A program made the position numbers and the translations under genes. This document shows positions 1-6,293 of a stretch of DNA of 9,588 nucleotides, piece after piece. The number at the start of each line of letters is the position of its first letter. Positions within the stretch are counted from its first letter, which is position 1. Origin of the DNA: Pseudomonadota bacterium (GTDB lineage Bacteria; Pseudomonadota; Alphaproteobacteria; Rhizobiales; Rhizobiaceae); NCBI GenBank assembly GCA_023387715.1, contig JAEWHQ010000177.1, forward strand, positions 1 through 9,588, given 5' to 3'. The notes beneath the pieces are model-generated. The model was not told where the DNA came from, did no database searches, and saw only the letters and a list, made by a program, of their open reading frames with translations.

Positions 1-227
1 GCAAAGGTGAAGTGTTTAAAATCACCATTTCGCCTTTTGCGACAGCCAATATGTTCAAAAAAGGCCACCGCATCCGTTTGGATATTTCCTCATCAAACTT
101 CCCTAAATATGATGTGAACCCAAACACCGGCGAACCGGAAGGCACCAGCCACCGCAAGAAAACAGCGGTCAATACGGTTTTCATGCATAAAGGCCGTGCA
201 TCAAAACTTAAATTGCAAAAGCTCTGA
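1..227 (+). CDS. CocE/NonD family hydrolase, C-terminal fragment (5' end outside window)
   Basis: This is the last 75 or so codons of a gene that begins before the window; the frame is open from the first bases and stops with TGA at 225-227. The fragment reads GHRIRLDISSSNFPKYDVNPN followed by TGEPEG and a TAVNTV segment. This matches the end of the X-Pro dipeptidyl-peptidase C-terminal (jelly-roll) domain of the CocE/NonD hydrolase family. Those are alpha/beta-hydrolase acyl or peptidyl hydrolases with a C-terminal beta-sandwich. The catalytic Ser-Asp-His part is outside the window, so substrate and localisation cannot be judged. The internal GTG at 12 is not a start; it is an ordinary Val codon inside the conserved domain. 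The gene ends 8 nt before a strong terminator, so it is the last gene of its transcript. Confidence 0.85.
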   Translation, partial: KGEVFKITISPFATANMFKKGHRIRLDISSSNFPKYDVNPNTGEPEGTSHRKKTAVNTVFMHKGRASKLKLQKL

Positions 228-235
228 TATGATCA

Positions 236-266
236 AAAAATGCCCCTGCAAAACAGGGGCATTTTT
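236..266. terminator. Bidirectional intrinsic terminator between convergent genes
   Basis: A perfect 13-bp stem has arms AAAAATGCCCCTG (236-248) and CAGGGGCATTTTT (254-266) and a 5-nt CAAAA loop. The GC-rich core is flanked by an A-run on one side and a T-run on the other, so the hairpin works as a U-tailed terminator on both strands. It closes the CocE-type gene (+), whose stop is at 227, and the GFA-family gene (-), whose stop is at 292. Confidence 0.93.
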
Positions 267-291
267 ATTATTTGTCTTCTCTTTAAAAATT

Positions 292-750
292 TTAAGATTT
301 TTGCCCTGTTGCATCCGTGGCAATGAACTTCAAAATCCCTGCCAATTGCACTGCTTTTTTAGGTTCTTGCGCAACCACATCTGACGGATGAGAAACACCA
401 TCATTGACCGGCACTTCATCAAAATCAAACGGGCTGATACCTTCAAGACACGCGACATTCACCCCATATTGATGCGGATTGGAACGACGCTGGTGATGTG
501 TATAAATTCCGCAAACCGAGCAAAAATAATGCTTCGCGCTCTTCGTGTTAAACTGATAAAGCGTGAGCTTCTCTTCACCTTCCAAAATATGAATATCAGA
601 TAATTCAGCAGAAACTGCAATTGCCCCACGCATACGGCAATAAGAACATGTGCAACGACGTGCAGTGTGTAGCCCATCCGATAAACGCACATAGAATTTA
701 ACACTGCCGCAATGGCATTGCCCTGAAATATCAGCAATATCTTTATTCAT
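292..750 (-). CDS. GFA family (glutathione-dependent formaldehyde-activating / CENP-V-like) zinc protein
   Basis: This is a 152-residue protein of the GFA family, a small beta-rich fold that binds zinc through clustered cysteines. The family is named after Gfa, reported to promote S-hydroxymethylglutathione formation, but most members have no proven activity. The metal motifs are all visible: CHCG at residues 12-15, CTCSYC around 50-55, and CSVCGIYTHH around 93-102. Length is normal for the family. An upstream in-frame ATG at 798 would add 16 residues, but it lies inside the terminator palindrome of the preceding gene. The ATG at 750 starts just before the conserved core and has the purine-rich stretch AGAGAGCGGGAAT before it, so it is preferred. 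The gene is probably monocistronic, bounded by terminators on both sides. No glutathione or formaldehyde-oxidation genes are nearby to support the literal name. Confidence 0.87.
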   Translation of the reverse strand: MNKDIADISGQCHCGSVKFYVRLSDGLHTARRCTCSYCRMRGAIAVSAELSDIHILEGEEKLTLYQFNTKSAKHYFCSVCGIYTHHQRRSNPHQYGVNVACLEGISPFDFDEVPVNDGVSHPSDVVAQEPKKAVQLAGILKFIATDATGQKS

Positions 751-796
751 ATTCCCGCTCTCTTTGCGCATTTTCATACAATTGAGCAAAAATAAC

Positions 797-830
797 ATGA
801 AAAAAGACAGATTAATCTGTCTTTTTTCAT
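797..830 (-). terminator. Intrinsic terminator of the ialB-like gene: 34-bp perfect palindrome
   Basis: ATGAAAAAAGACAG (797-810), ATTAAT (811-816) and CTGTCTTTTTTCAT (817-830) together equal their own reverse complement over 34 bp. Read on the minus strand, this is a hairpin ending in six Ts, 20 nt after the stop codon of the IalB-family gene. The stem is AT-rich with a GACAG/CTGTC core. Symmetry means it could also stop transcription on the plus strand, though no + strand gene ends here. Confidence 0.82.
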
Positions 831-849
831 TGCATCACTTCAATATTTT

Positions 850-1407
850 TTACTTCAGCAATTCTTTAACACGATTGAGTGCCGCCGAAAAACCATCCAA
901 TGAAACGCTGAGTTTCACTTCACCACCGGTTACCGCTTCTGCAACCAGATTGAGCGCTTTACCGGAATTCAAAGCTTTTAGCTGTGCTTCGCCAAAATTA
1001 AGCGGAACAATACAACCGGCGGGTAAACAAGTTGAAAATGCCTGTGCTGCACCGGCTTTGGCTTCATCGATCTGCAAAGAAACACCTTTGCTCAATTGTA
1101 AACCAAAAGGCATCACCAACGCACCCGATGCACCATCCGCTGTTGGCTGTAATTCAACCGCCAAAACGCGGGAACCCTTATTATCCTGCTGCTGCTGTGA
1201 AAGGGAACAAAGCGGCTTAGGTGCTGCATCTTTTACTGCCTGCAAGCGACATTGCACCGCCCAGTCGCCGTGCGTTTCAGACAAAGAACTTGCACCACCA
1301 GGCAAAGGCGACGCCTTATCCTGAGCATATGCAGAAAACGCGCTACCACAAGAAACCAACAAAGCAGCAGTCAATGTCAGATATTTTGGCATGATCGAAT
1401 ATGACAT
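850..1407 (-). CDS. Invasion-associated locus B (IalB) family exported protein
   Basis: A 185-residue secreted protein of the IalB family, first known from Bartonella and widespread in Rhizobiales; the molecular function is not settled. The N-terminus (MPKYLTLTAALLV from residue 6) is a signal peptide, with a plausible signal peptidase I site after AYA (residues 26-28). The stretch LVSC at 17-20 also fits a lipobox, so a lipoprotein is an alternative. The family pattern is present: GDW at 47-49, Cys53 and Cys67, then the C-LPAG-C pair at 127 and 132, which probably form two disulfides in the periplasm. A QQQQ run (71-74) follows the second cysteine. The start at 1407 is chosen for the GGGATC upstream; ATG at 1392 is the alternative. 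The gene has its own downstream terminator and reads away from the nucleoside hydrolase across a 235-bp spacer. Confidence 0.86.
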   Translation of the reverse strand: MSYSIMPKYLTLTAALLVSCGSAFSAYAQDKASPLPGGASSLSETHGDWAVQCRLQAVKDAAPKPLCSLSQQQQDNKGSRVLAVELQPTADGASGALVMPFGLQLSKGVSLQIDEAKAGAAQAFSTCLPAGCIVPLNFGEAQLKALNSGKALNLVAEAVTGGEVKLSVSLDGFSAALNRVKELLK

Positions 1408-1642
1408 AAAGTGATCCCGTATATGCTATTATTAAAAATCATCAGCACAATTAAAACATATGCGCCTTTTTACTGTAATTGATTGCCGTTCGCAGGCATC
1501 TTGTCAATGCACATTCAGTTTAAGAAAGCAAAAACCAATATCATTCGAATAAGTTATATATATTTTGAAATAAGCGCTGCTATGATTGTCCAAAGCGTGC
1601 ATTATTAGCCCATTCTTTGCGTAACAACCGGAAATTTTCATC
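1408..1642. promoter_or_regulatory. Divergent intergenic region (ialB-like / nucleoside hydrolase)
   Basis: This 235-bp AT-rich spacer separates two genes reading outward, so it must hold both promoters and leaders unless either is read from further away. I see no convincing -35/-10 pair at good spacing in either direction, only scattered pieces such as TTGTCA at 1501-1506 and TATATATATTTT around 1555. No tRNA or strong hairpin is visible. Confidence 0.5.
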
Positions 1643-2584
1643 ATGAAAACAAAGATCATTATTGATACCGATCCGGGGCAAGATGATGCGGTGGCGATTT
1701 TACTGGCGCTCGCCAGTCCTGAACTGGATATTTTAGGCATCACCACCGTGGCCGGTAACATCCCGCTGGAACGGACTCAAAGCAATGCGCGCAAGATTTG
1801 TGAAGTGGCAGGGCGAAAAGACATCAAGATTTTTGCCGGTGCATCAAGGCCATTAGTGCGCCAATTGGTAACCGCAGAAGAAGTGCACGGCGACACCGGC
1901 CTGAACGGTTATGACCTGCCCGTTCCCAAAATTCCTTTGCAGCCGCAAAATGCTGTCGATTTCATCATTGAAACACTGTTGCAGGAAGAAACCGGCACGG
2001 TCACTTTATGCACATTGGGGCCTTTGACCAATATAGCTATGGCTTTGACACGCGAACCGGCCATCGCGCCCCGCATCAAACAAATCATCATAATGGGCGG
2101 TGGTTATTTTGAAGGTGGCAACATCACGCCTGTCGCCGAGTTTAATATCTATGTCGACCCACATGCAGCCCATGTCGTTTTCAATGCCGGTTTGCAGCTG
2201 ACCATGCTGCCACTGGATGTGACGCATCAGGTGTTAACCACCAAAAAACGCGTTGATGCCATCCGCCAGATCGGCACCCGCAGCAGTGAAATTGTCGCCG
2301 CTTGGCTTTCTTATTATCAACGGCATGATGAAGCTAAATATGGCACTGATGGCGCGCCATTACATGATCCGAATGTAATTGCCTATCTGCTCAAACCAGA
2401 GCTTTACTCCGGCCGCCATTGCAATGTGGAAATTGAAATTGCTTCAAATCTCACAATGGGCGAAACCGTTGTTGACTGGTGGGGCGTAACCACAAGAGCA
2501 AAAAACGCTTATTATATACGTGACGTGGATGCAGATGGTTTTTTCACACTGCTGACAGAGAGCTTAAGCCATTTACCCGGCTGA
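1643..2584 (+). CDS. Nucleoside hydrolase, IUNH family (inosine/uridine-preferring type)
   Basis: This 313-residue enzyme splits the N-glycosidic bond of ribonucleosides to a free base and ribose in nucleoside salvage; it is cytosolic, with no signal peptide. The family's N-terminal metal motif DTDPGQDD occupies residues 8-15, placing the catalytic and Ca2+-binding aspartates at 10, 14 and 15. CTLGPLTN follows, with Thr124 probably giving its main-chain carbonyl to the metal, then IIIMGGG, EFNIYVDP and LDVTHQ. His241-Asp242 in the LHDP motif matches the positions of the base-protonating His and metal-binding Asp in the Crithidia enzyme. Length is typical (about 310-320). The protein appears intact. 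Base preference cannot be read reliably from sequence, so RihA or RihB naming is avoided. The start has only a weak GGAA 12 nt upstream. No nucleoside transporter or ribokinase gene is adjacent. Confidence 0.94.
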   Translation: MKTKIIIDTDPGQDDAVAILLALASPELDILGITTVAGNIPLERTQSNARKICEVAGRKDIKIFAGASRPLVRQLVTAEEVHGDTGLNGYDLPVPKIPLQPQNAVDFIIETLLQEETGTVTLCTLGPLTNIAMALTREPAIAPRIKQIIIMGGGYFEGGNITPVAEFNIYVDPHAAHVVFNAGLQLTMLPLDVTHQVLTTKKRVDAIRQIGTRSSEIVAAWLSYYQRHDEAKYGTDGAPLHDPNVIAYLLKPELYSGRHCNVEIEIASNLTMGETVVDWWGVTTRAKNAYYIRDVDADGFFTLLTESLSHLPG

Positions 2585-2627
2585 GCCTAAAAACATTTCA
2601 CAATTATAGGCTTATTGCACCAAATCA

Positions 2628-3308
2628 TTGAAGAGTATATCGTTTACTCAAACTTACGCATCAGATTTTTCATTCACAAACAAATATTCAGGTGTTTTGT
2701 TGGCTTCGGGTTTAGAACACGCGATTACTGCGACTGATACATTCGCGCATATGCGCATTATCAACGGCATGGGGATCAGCCTGTGCTTGTCTCGTATTCT
2801 GATTTTTCTCTCCCGTTTCATCCAACACCCGACAAAACATAAAATCTCCAAAGTCCATATGGGGTGGGTTTTTGTCATCCTGCTCTGGATCATCCAGTTC
2901 TGGTGGGACTATCTGTTTGAGAGTGGTGAAAAAACCTACGATATTTACACTTATGTTGTTGATTTATCATATGTATTTGGGCTGTTTTTCATCTGCGTTA
3001 CCTTAACGCCTGATGATGTAAACGAATATGGCGGTTATGAAGAATATTTCTTCTCCCGCAAAAAATGGCTTTTCTCATTTTTTATCGCCATCAATATCGT
3101 GCAAAATCTGAATGAAATTCGCAACGAGTTGAGCGCTCATAATATGAGAGGCTTGATCGTGGAATTTGGCCTGTTAGCTTTTAGCACGTTATGTATTCTG
3201 CTCGCGATGCGCATTAAATCTAAGAAATTTCAGTTCTTCCTGATTGGTCTTTTAACCTTCGGTATTGTCCTTGACTTTACGTTGAATTTTTTAGGAATTG
3301 ATCATTAA
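2628..3308 (+). CDS. Unrecognised six-helix integral membrane protein
   Basis: I do not recognise a named family. The 226-residue frame encodes about six hydrophobic helices: roughly 42-62 (NGMGISLCLSRILIFLS), 78-96 (VFVILLWIIQFWW), 108-126, 146-162, 172-192 and 199-222. A tryptophan-rich WIIQFWWDYLFE motif sits in the second helix, and an acidic loop (TPDDVNEYGGYEEYF) follows the third. Similar small proteins, with a helix ending in an H/Q-F-W-W motif, occur as uncharacterised membrane proteins in many bacteria. The start is uncertain. TTG at 2628 has no Shine-Dalgarno sequence, TTG at 2701 follows a CAGG, and ATG at 2751 would begin right at the first helix. It lies 43 nt after the nucleoside hydrolase stop in the same direction and may be co-transcribed, but nothing ties the two functionally. 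Confidence 0.68.
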   Translation: MKSISFTQTYASDFSFTNKYSGVLLASGLEHAITATDTFAHMRIINGMGISLCLSRILIFLSRFIQHPTKHKISKVHMGWVFVILLWIIQFWWDYLFESGEKTYDIYTYVVDLSYVFGLFFICVTLTPDDVNEYGGYEEYFFSRKKWLFSFFIAINIVQNLNEIRNELSAHNMRGLIVEFGLLAFSTLCILLAMRIKSKKFQFFLIGLLTFGIVLDFTLNFLGIDH

Positions 3309-3415
3309 GTAAAATAAGATACCCTAGTTGAGTGCGTCGCTTTTTATAAACGCCACGCCTTTTCCTGATATTTTTTTCGTCTTTCGATAAATACCCACCA
3401 AGTTGGCATAAAAAA

Positions 3416-4402
3416 TTGAATAATAACAAACACTTCGCCGTTCAGTCTGTGGAAGGTTCTGCTGGCGCTTCCGATCAGGCGCAGCCTTCCAGTACGCAAA
3501 CCGAACGCAACCATAAATTAGGCATTACATTGGTGATCGGCGCGACCGCCATTTTTGCCATGCAAGATGCAATTACCAAACATCTGGTTACCGACTATCC
3601 GATTACTTTTATTATTATGGCGCGTTACTGGGTATTTTTTGCTGTCGGAACGATCATGGCAGCGCGCGCTGATGCAGGTTTTAAAAACACTGTCCGCAGC
3701 CGTAAACCTGTCATTCAAATTGCGCGCGGACTGATTTTAGTTTTTGAAATTGCCATGGTTGGTTTGGCGTTTAAAACCATGGGGCTTGCAGAGGTTATCG
3801 CCCTCTTTCAATCTTACCCTCTCTTTGTTACCGCGTTAGCGGCGATTTTTTTAGGCGAAAAGGTTGGTTGGCGCCGTTGGCTGGCTTTGGCCGTTGGTTT
3901 CGGTGGAATTTTGGTCATCTTACGCCCCGGCAGCGGCGTGATGGAATTTGGTGCCGTTTACACCATGCTCGGTGCTATTGCTTATGCACTTTATCAGATT
4001 TTAACCCGCGTTTCCGGCACCAGCGACAGTGCAGTCACATCATTCTTTTATGTGGGAGCCGTCGGCGCAGTGCTGATGACACTTGGTCTGCCGCTTTTCT
4101 GGGTCAGTATGGCACCGGTTGATTTATTATGGCTTTCGCTTTTATGCGTGATGGCCATGGTCGCGCATTTCTTTTTGATTAAAGCGCTGACATTGGCACC
4201 GGCAACATTATTGCAGCCATTCAACTATTTGCAGCTGGTCTGGTCGATCATTGTCGGTTGGATTGTCTTCCGCGATATGCCGGATCTGTGGACATTTGTC
4301 GGTGGTTTTATCGTTGTCGGAAGCGGATTATTTGTGTTCTACCGCGAGCAAAAGCGCGCGGCAGAACGTAAAAAACAGCTCTTAAAAGAAAATACTGTAT
4401 AA
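3416..4402 (+). CDS. DMT superfamily transporter (EamA domains), RhaT/RarD-like permease
   Basis: A 328-residue inner-membrane carrier of the drug/metabolite transporter superfamily, made of two EamA repeats of five helices each (about 36-165 and 177-310). Typical landmarks are FAMQDAITKHL in helix 1, the IARGLILVFEIAMVGLAFK stretch, FLGEKVGWRRW at the end of the first repeat, and PATLLQPFNYLQLVWSIIVG in the second. The C-terminus is basic and cytoplasmic (REQKRAAERKK). Substrate is unknown; family members export amino acids, metabolites or drugs. The N-terminal 35 residues are polar and Ser/Gln-rich, which is longer than usual. The proposed start is TTG at 3416 with no clear ribosome binding site; GTG at 3449 is an alternative, so the N-terminus needs care. 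The last 21 bp overlap the end of the convergent TauE/SafE-family gene. Confidence 0.9.
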   Translation: MNNNKHFAVQSVEGSAGASDQAQPSSTQTERNHKLGITLVIGATAIFAMQDAITKHLVTDYPITFIIMARYWVFFAVGTIMAARADAGFKNTVRSRKPVIQIARGLILVFEIAMVGLAFKTMGLAEVIALFQSYPLFVTALAAIFLGEKVGWRRWLALAVGFGGILVILRPGSGVMEFGAVYTMLGAIAYALYQILTRVSGTSDSAVTSFFYVGAVGAVLMTLGLPLFWVSMAPVDLLWLSLLCVMAMVAHFFLIKALTLAPATLLQPFNYLQLVWSIIVGWIVFRDMPDLWTFVGGFIVVGSGLFVFYREQKRAAERKKQLLKENTV

Positions 4403-5233
4403 AAAGCGCAGACAAATGGCGGTCAAGAATAAACCGAATGCCATTTCCAGCTTACGACGGGACAGGCTATGTGCTAATTTTGCGCCAACCGGTGCCATGT
4501 AAATACTGGTCGGGATGAAAAGCAGGAAACCGACCAGTGACACATAACCCAATGTCATCGGCGGCTGCAAAGCCGCCACATCCGGGTAAAGTGCTGCGGT
4601 TGGCCAGCCTGCATAAATATAGCCCAAAGCTCCCGGAATAGAGATCAGCACACCAACACCTGATGATGTTGCGACCGCTTCATGGATCGGACGCTTGTAA
4701 AAGGTCATGAACAAGGTGGAGAGCTGACCGCCGCCAATGCCCATTAACGAGGCAAGAACACCGATAACACCACCAACCAGTTTGACGATGATCTTATTCG
4801 GATAAACTTCGCCCAAATGCCAGTTTTCTTTGCCGAACAGCAGACGAATTGCCGTAAAACCTGCAACAACAACAAAAATGATTTTAAACAGTTCTGCCGG
4901 CGCAAAACGCGCAATCATCGCGCCCAGAACCACACCGATAATGATCGGAATTGCCCAGCTTTGCAGCAATGCCAGATCAATCGCGCCTTTTGAACGATGG
5001 CTGTAGAAAGAGCGGATGGATGTCGGCACGATGATCGCCAGCGATGTGCCGATACATAATTGCATGCGCACATCTTCCGGCACGCCTAAATAACGGAACA
5101 ATTCATAGAGAATAGGCACGGCCACTGTACCGCCGCCAACGCCAAACAATCCGGCCAGCATTCCTGTAATGCCACCGGCAACCAGCAGGCCGATAACCAG
5201 CCAAACCAGTTCATATGTATCAATACCCATCAT
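4382..5233 (-). CDS. TauE/SafE family (DUF81) sulfite/organic-anion exporter-type permease
   Basis: A 283-residue membrane protein with about eight helices and the two repeated glycine-rich motifs that mark the family: GLFGVGGGTVAVP near residues 28-40 in the first half and SLMGIGGGQLS in the second. Members export sulfite, sulfoacetate or related anions, or take part in sulfur metabolism. No taurine or sulfur gene lies in the window, so the substrate stays open. Tandem ATGs start the frame at 5233 and 5230, preceded by a purine stretch (GAGAGA). Tail-to-tail overlap with the DMT gene is 21 bp (4382-4402), with no room for a terminator between the stops. The gene reads away from the two-component operon across a 366-bp spacer. 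Confidence 0.92.
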   Translation of the reverse strand: MMGIDTYELVWLVIGLLVAGGITGMLAGLFGVGGGTVAVPILYELFRYLGVPEDVRMQLCIGTSLAIIVPTSIRSFYSHRSKGAIDLALLQSWAIPIIIGVVLGAMIARFAPAELFKIIFVVVAGFTAIRLLFGKENWHLGEVYPNKIIVKLVGGVIGVLASLMGIGGGQLSTLFMTFYKRPIHEAVATSSGVGVLISIPGALGYIYAGWPTAALYPDVAALQPPMTLGYVSLVGFLLFIPTSIYMAPVGAKLAHSLSRRKLEMAFGLFLTAICLRFLYSIFF

Positions 5234-5447
5234 TCTCTCATGTCCGTTATTATCAAATTATTGTGGGTTCTTAATATCTCAAAGAGGTCGCAACATTTCA
5301 TACTGAGGATGTTTTGCAAGCGTTCCCTGAAGTTTTAAACCACAAACAACAGAAATACCGCAATTTGAGCACCTATTAGACCATTGAATAGGCTGCTTAT
5401 AGCTAAAGCCCATATTAAACTAAAGGAATCACATTGAGCATTGAAAC

Positions 5448-5487
5448 AATACCGGGATTGAGGGATGCGGCTTGTGCCGCCGGTATT
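5448..5487. other. Composite stem-loop in the leader/spacer region
   Basis: Outer arms AATACCG (5448-5454) and CGGTATT (5481-5487) enclose an inner hairpin GCGGC-TTGT-GCCGC (5467-5480). A 12-nt one-sided bulge (5455-5466) sits on the 5' side. ATTGAA (5440-5445) and TTCAAT (5495-5500) can pair further out. On the plus strand the structure runs into a short T-tract (5486-5490), so it could be a terminator or attenuator. It could also be a structured leader of either flanking gene, or a small RNA. The pairing is seen directly; the role is a guess. Confidence 0.4.
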
Positions 5488-5590
5488 TTTCAGCTTCAAT
5501 AGTGGCAAAAGCATAAGATAAAAAGTCAGCAGCGCTTTAAAAACCATAAAAGATCAAGGGAACGGCGCTGATCAAGACTTCACAATAGGG

Positions 5591-5595
5591 GGAGG
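5591..5595 (+). promoter_or_regulatory. Strong Shine-Dalgarno sequence for the response regulator
   Basis: GGAGG sits inside AGGGGGAGG, 4 nt before the GTG at 5600 and 7 nt before the GTG at 5603. The spacing slightly favours the second GTG as the true start, which would remove one residue from the protein. It is by far the best ribosome binding site in the window, suggesting that translation of the operon is set here and carried on by coupling. Confidence 0.8.
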
Positions 5596-5599
5596 TTAA

Positions 5600-5986
5600 G
5601 TGGTGCTGGATATTCTTATCGCAGAAGATGAACCCGCAATATTAGAATCCCTTGAGTTTATCCTGCAACGAAAAGGCTGGAGTGTCGCTGCTGTTCATGA
5701 TGGTGAGGCCGCTTTGGAGGCACTGGTGCGGTTGCAACCGCGCTTATTATTGCTCGACATTATGCTGCCGCGCAAAAACGGCATGGATGTCTTGAAAACC
5801 ATCCGCGCCCAGCCGGCGCTTTATCAGGCTAATGTTTTGGTGCTCACCGCGCGCGGCCAGCGTTATGATCGTAAAATGGCTTCGGATTTAAACGCCGATG
5901 GCTTTATTACCAAACCTTATTCCAACAGTGAGGTCATCGCCGAGGTCAGCCGTTTACTATCGACCCCGCAAATCGTGGCGGGTTAA
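5600..5986 (+). CDS. Single-domain response regulator (CheY-like receiver only)
   Basis: The 128 residues form one complete receiver domain and nothing more. Acidic pocket residues are Asp10 and Glu11, the phospho-acceptor is Asp53 (LLLLDIMLP), the switch Thr is Thr83 (VLTA) and the conserved Lys is Lys105 in TKPY. No DNA-binding, enzymatic or other output domain follows, because TAA comes directly after the last helix. It therefore probably acts through protein contact or as a phosphorelay carrier, rather than by binding promoters. This differs from the usual partner of CbrA (CbrB, an NtrC-type regulator) and of CrbS (CrbR, LuxR-type). The next gene starts 1 nt after its stop and the sensor kinase gene follows, so it is the likely cognate partner of that kinase. 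The start is one of two tandem GTG codons (5600 or 5603). Confidence 0.93.
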   Translation: MVLDILIAEDEPAILESLEFILQRKGWSVAAVHDGEAALEALVRLQPRLLLLDIMLPRKNGMDVLKTIRAQPALYQANVLVLTARGQRYDRKMASDLNADGFITKPYSNSEVIAEVSRLLSTPQIVAG

Positions 5987-5987
5987 C

Positions 5988-6293
5988 ATGGTTCAAAATC
6001 GGGGTCACGCGCGCCCTCCGCAAAGCGATGGCGATAAAAAACGCGATAATGCGGTGTTTCTGTTGCCGCTCTTTGGCTGTGTCTTTTCATTGCCACCAAT
6101 GATGAACTTGTTTAATCACAAAGTTCTCGTCTTTGGCATACCACTCGCCTTTTTATATTTGCTCGGCGTTTGGACAATCATGGTTGTCGTTGCTTTCTTT
6201 ATTTCGCGCAAGAGCCGCAAAACACAAGCTCCCTCCCCTGAAGCTGAGCCTCAAAACCGCGATCTCACCGCAGATCAGAACAGGCCAAGATGA
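5988..6293 (+). CDS. Small two-helix membrane protein, putative partner of the symporter-like sensor kinase
   Basis: A 101-residue protein with a charged N-terminal tail (KKRD at 17-20), a hydrophobic segment at about 22-42 (FLLPLFGCVFSLPPMMNLF), a short NHK loop, and a second helix at about 46-72 (FGIPLAFLYLLGVWTIMVVV). A basic RKSRK patch follows, then a polar Pro/Glu tail, suggesting both ends are cytoplasmic. Small proteins of this type are encoded just before sodium:solute symporters or symporter-kinase fusions in other bacteria; cbrX before cbrA in Pseudomonas is a comparable position, though I cannot show homology. ATG at 5988 is chosen because it lies 1 nt after the response regulator stop. 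The longer frame from 5898 would overlap that gene by 89 bp. Its stop overlaps the kinase start (ATGA). The role is probably as an accessory subunit of the sensor, which is inference. Confidence 0.8.
   Translation: MVQNRGHARPPQSDGDKKRDNAVFLLPLFGCVFSLPPMMNLFNHKVLVFGIPLAFLYLLGVWTIMVVVAFFISRKSRKTQAPSPEAEPQNRDLTADQNRPR

Larger units (their letters stand above)
5234..5599. other. 366-bp divergent intergenic region without a convincing gene
   Basis: The spacer lies between the TauE/SafE-family gene (-) and the response regulator (+), so it should carry promoters for both. It holds a composite inverted repeat at 5448-5487 (listed separately), a 7-bp direct repeat GATCAAG around 5553 and 5572, and the Shine-Dalgarno sequence of the response regulator. 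A 70-codon minus-strand frame (5335-5547) codes for two hydrophobic stretches but has no ribosome binding site and no family I recognise, so it is not called. I see no clear -35/-10 pair. Confidence 0.55.

Noticed and set aside
751..798. 16-residue N-terminal extension of the GFA-family protein
   Set aside because: Its ATG lies inside the terminator palindrome of the previous gene, and the conserved zinc-binding core begins only after the ATG at 750.
764..1324. 186-codon plus-strand frame covering most of the IalB-family gene
   Set aside because: It is antisense to a gene with clear family motifs and a signal peptide, and its own product (Ser/Ala/Cys-rich) resembles nothing known.
3332..3356. 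Possible terminator GCGT...ACGC between the six-helix protein and the DMT gene
   Set aside because: The stem is only 4 bp plus 2 bp with a C/C mismatch and an 11-nt loop, too weak to call although a T-rich stretch follows.
5335..5547. 70-codon minus-strand frame with two hydrophobic stretches in the spacer before the TauE/SafE-family gene
   Set aside because: It has no ribosome binding site before the ATG, no family resemblance, and the composite hairpin lies inside it. Hydrophobic frames arise easily in AT-rich spacers.
5898..5987. Longer N-terminus for the small membrane protein, starting inside the response regulator gene
   Set aside because: It would overlap the receiver coding region by 89 bp in another frame. 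The ATG at 5988 directly after the upstream stop gives a normal coupled start.
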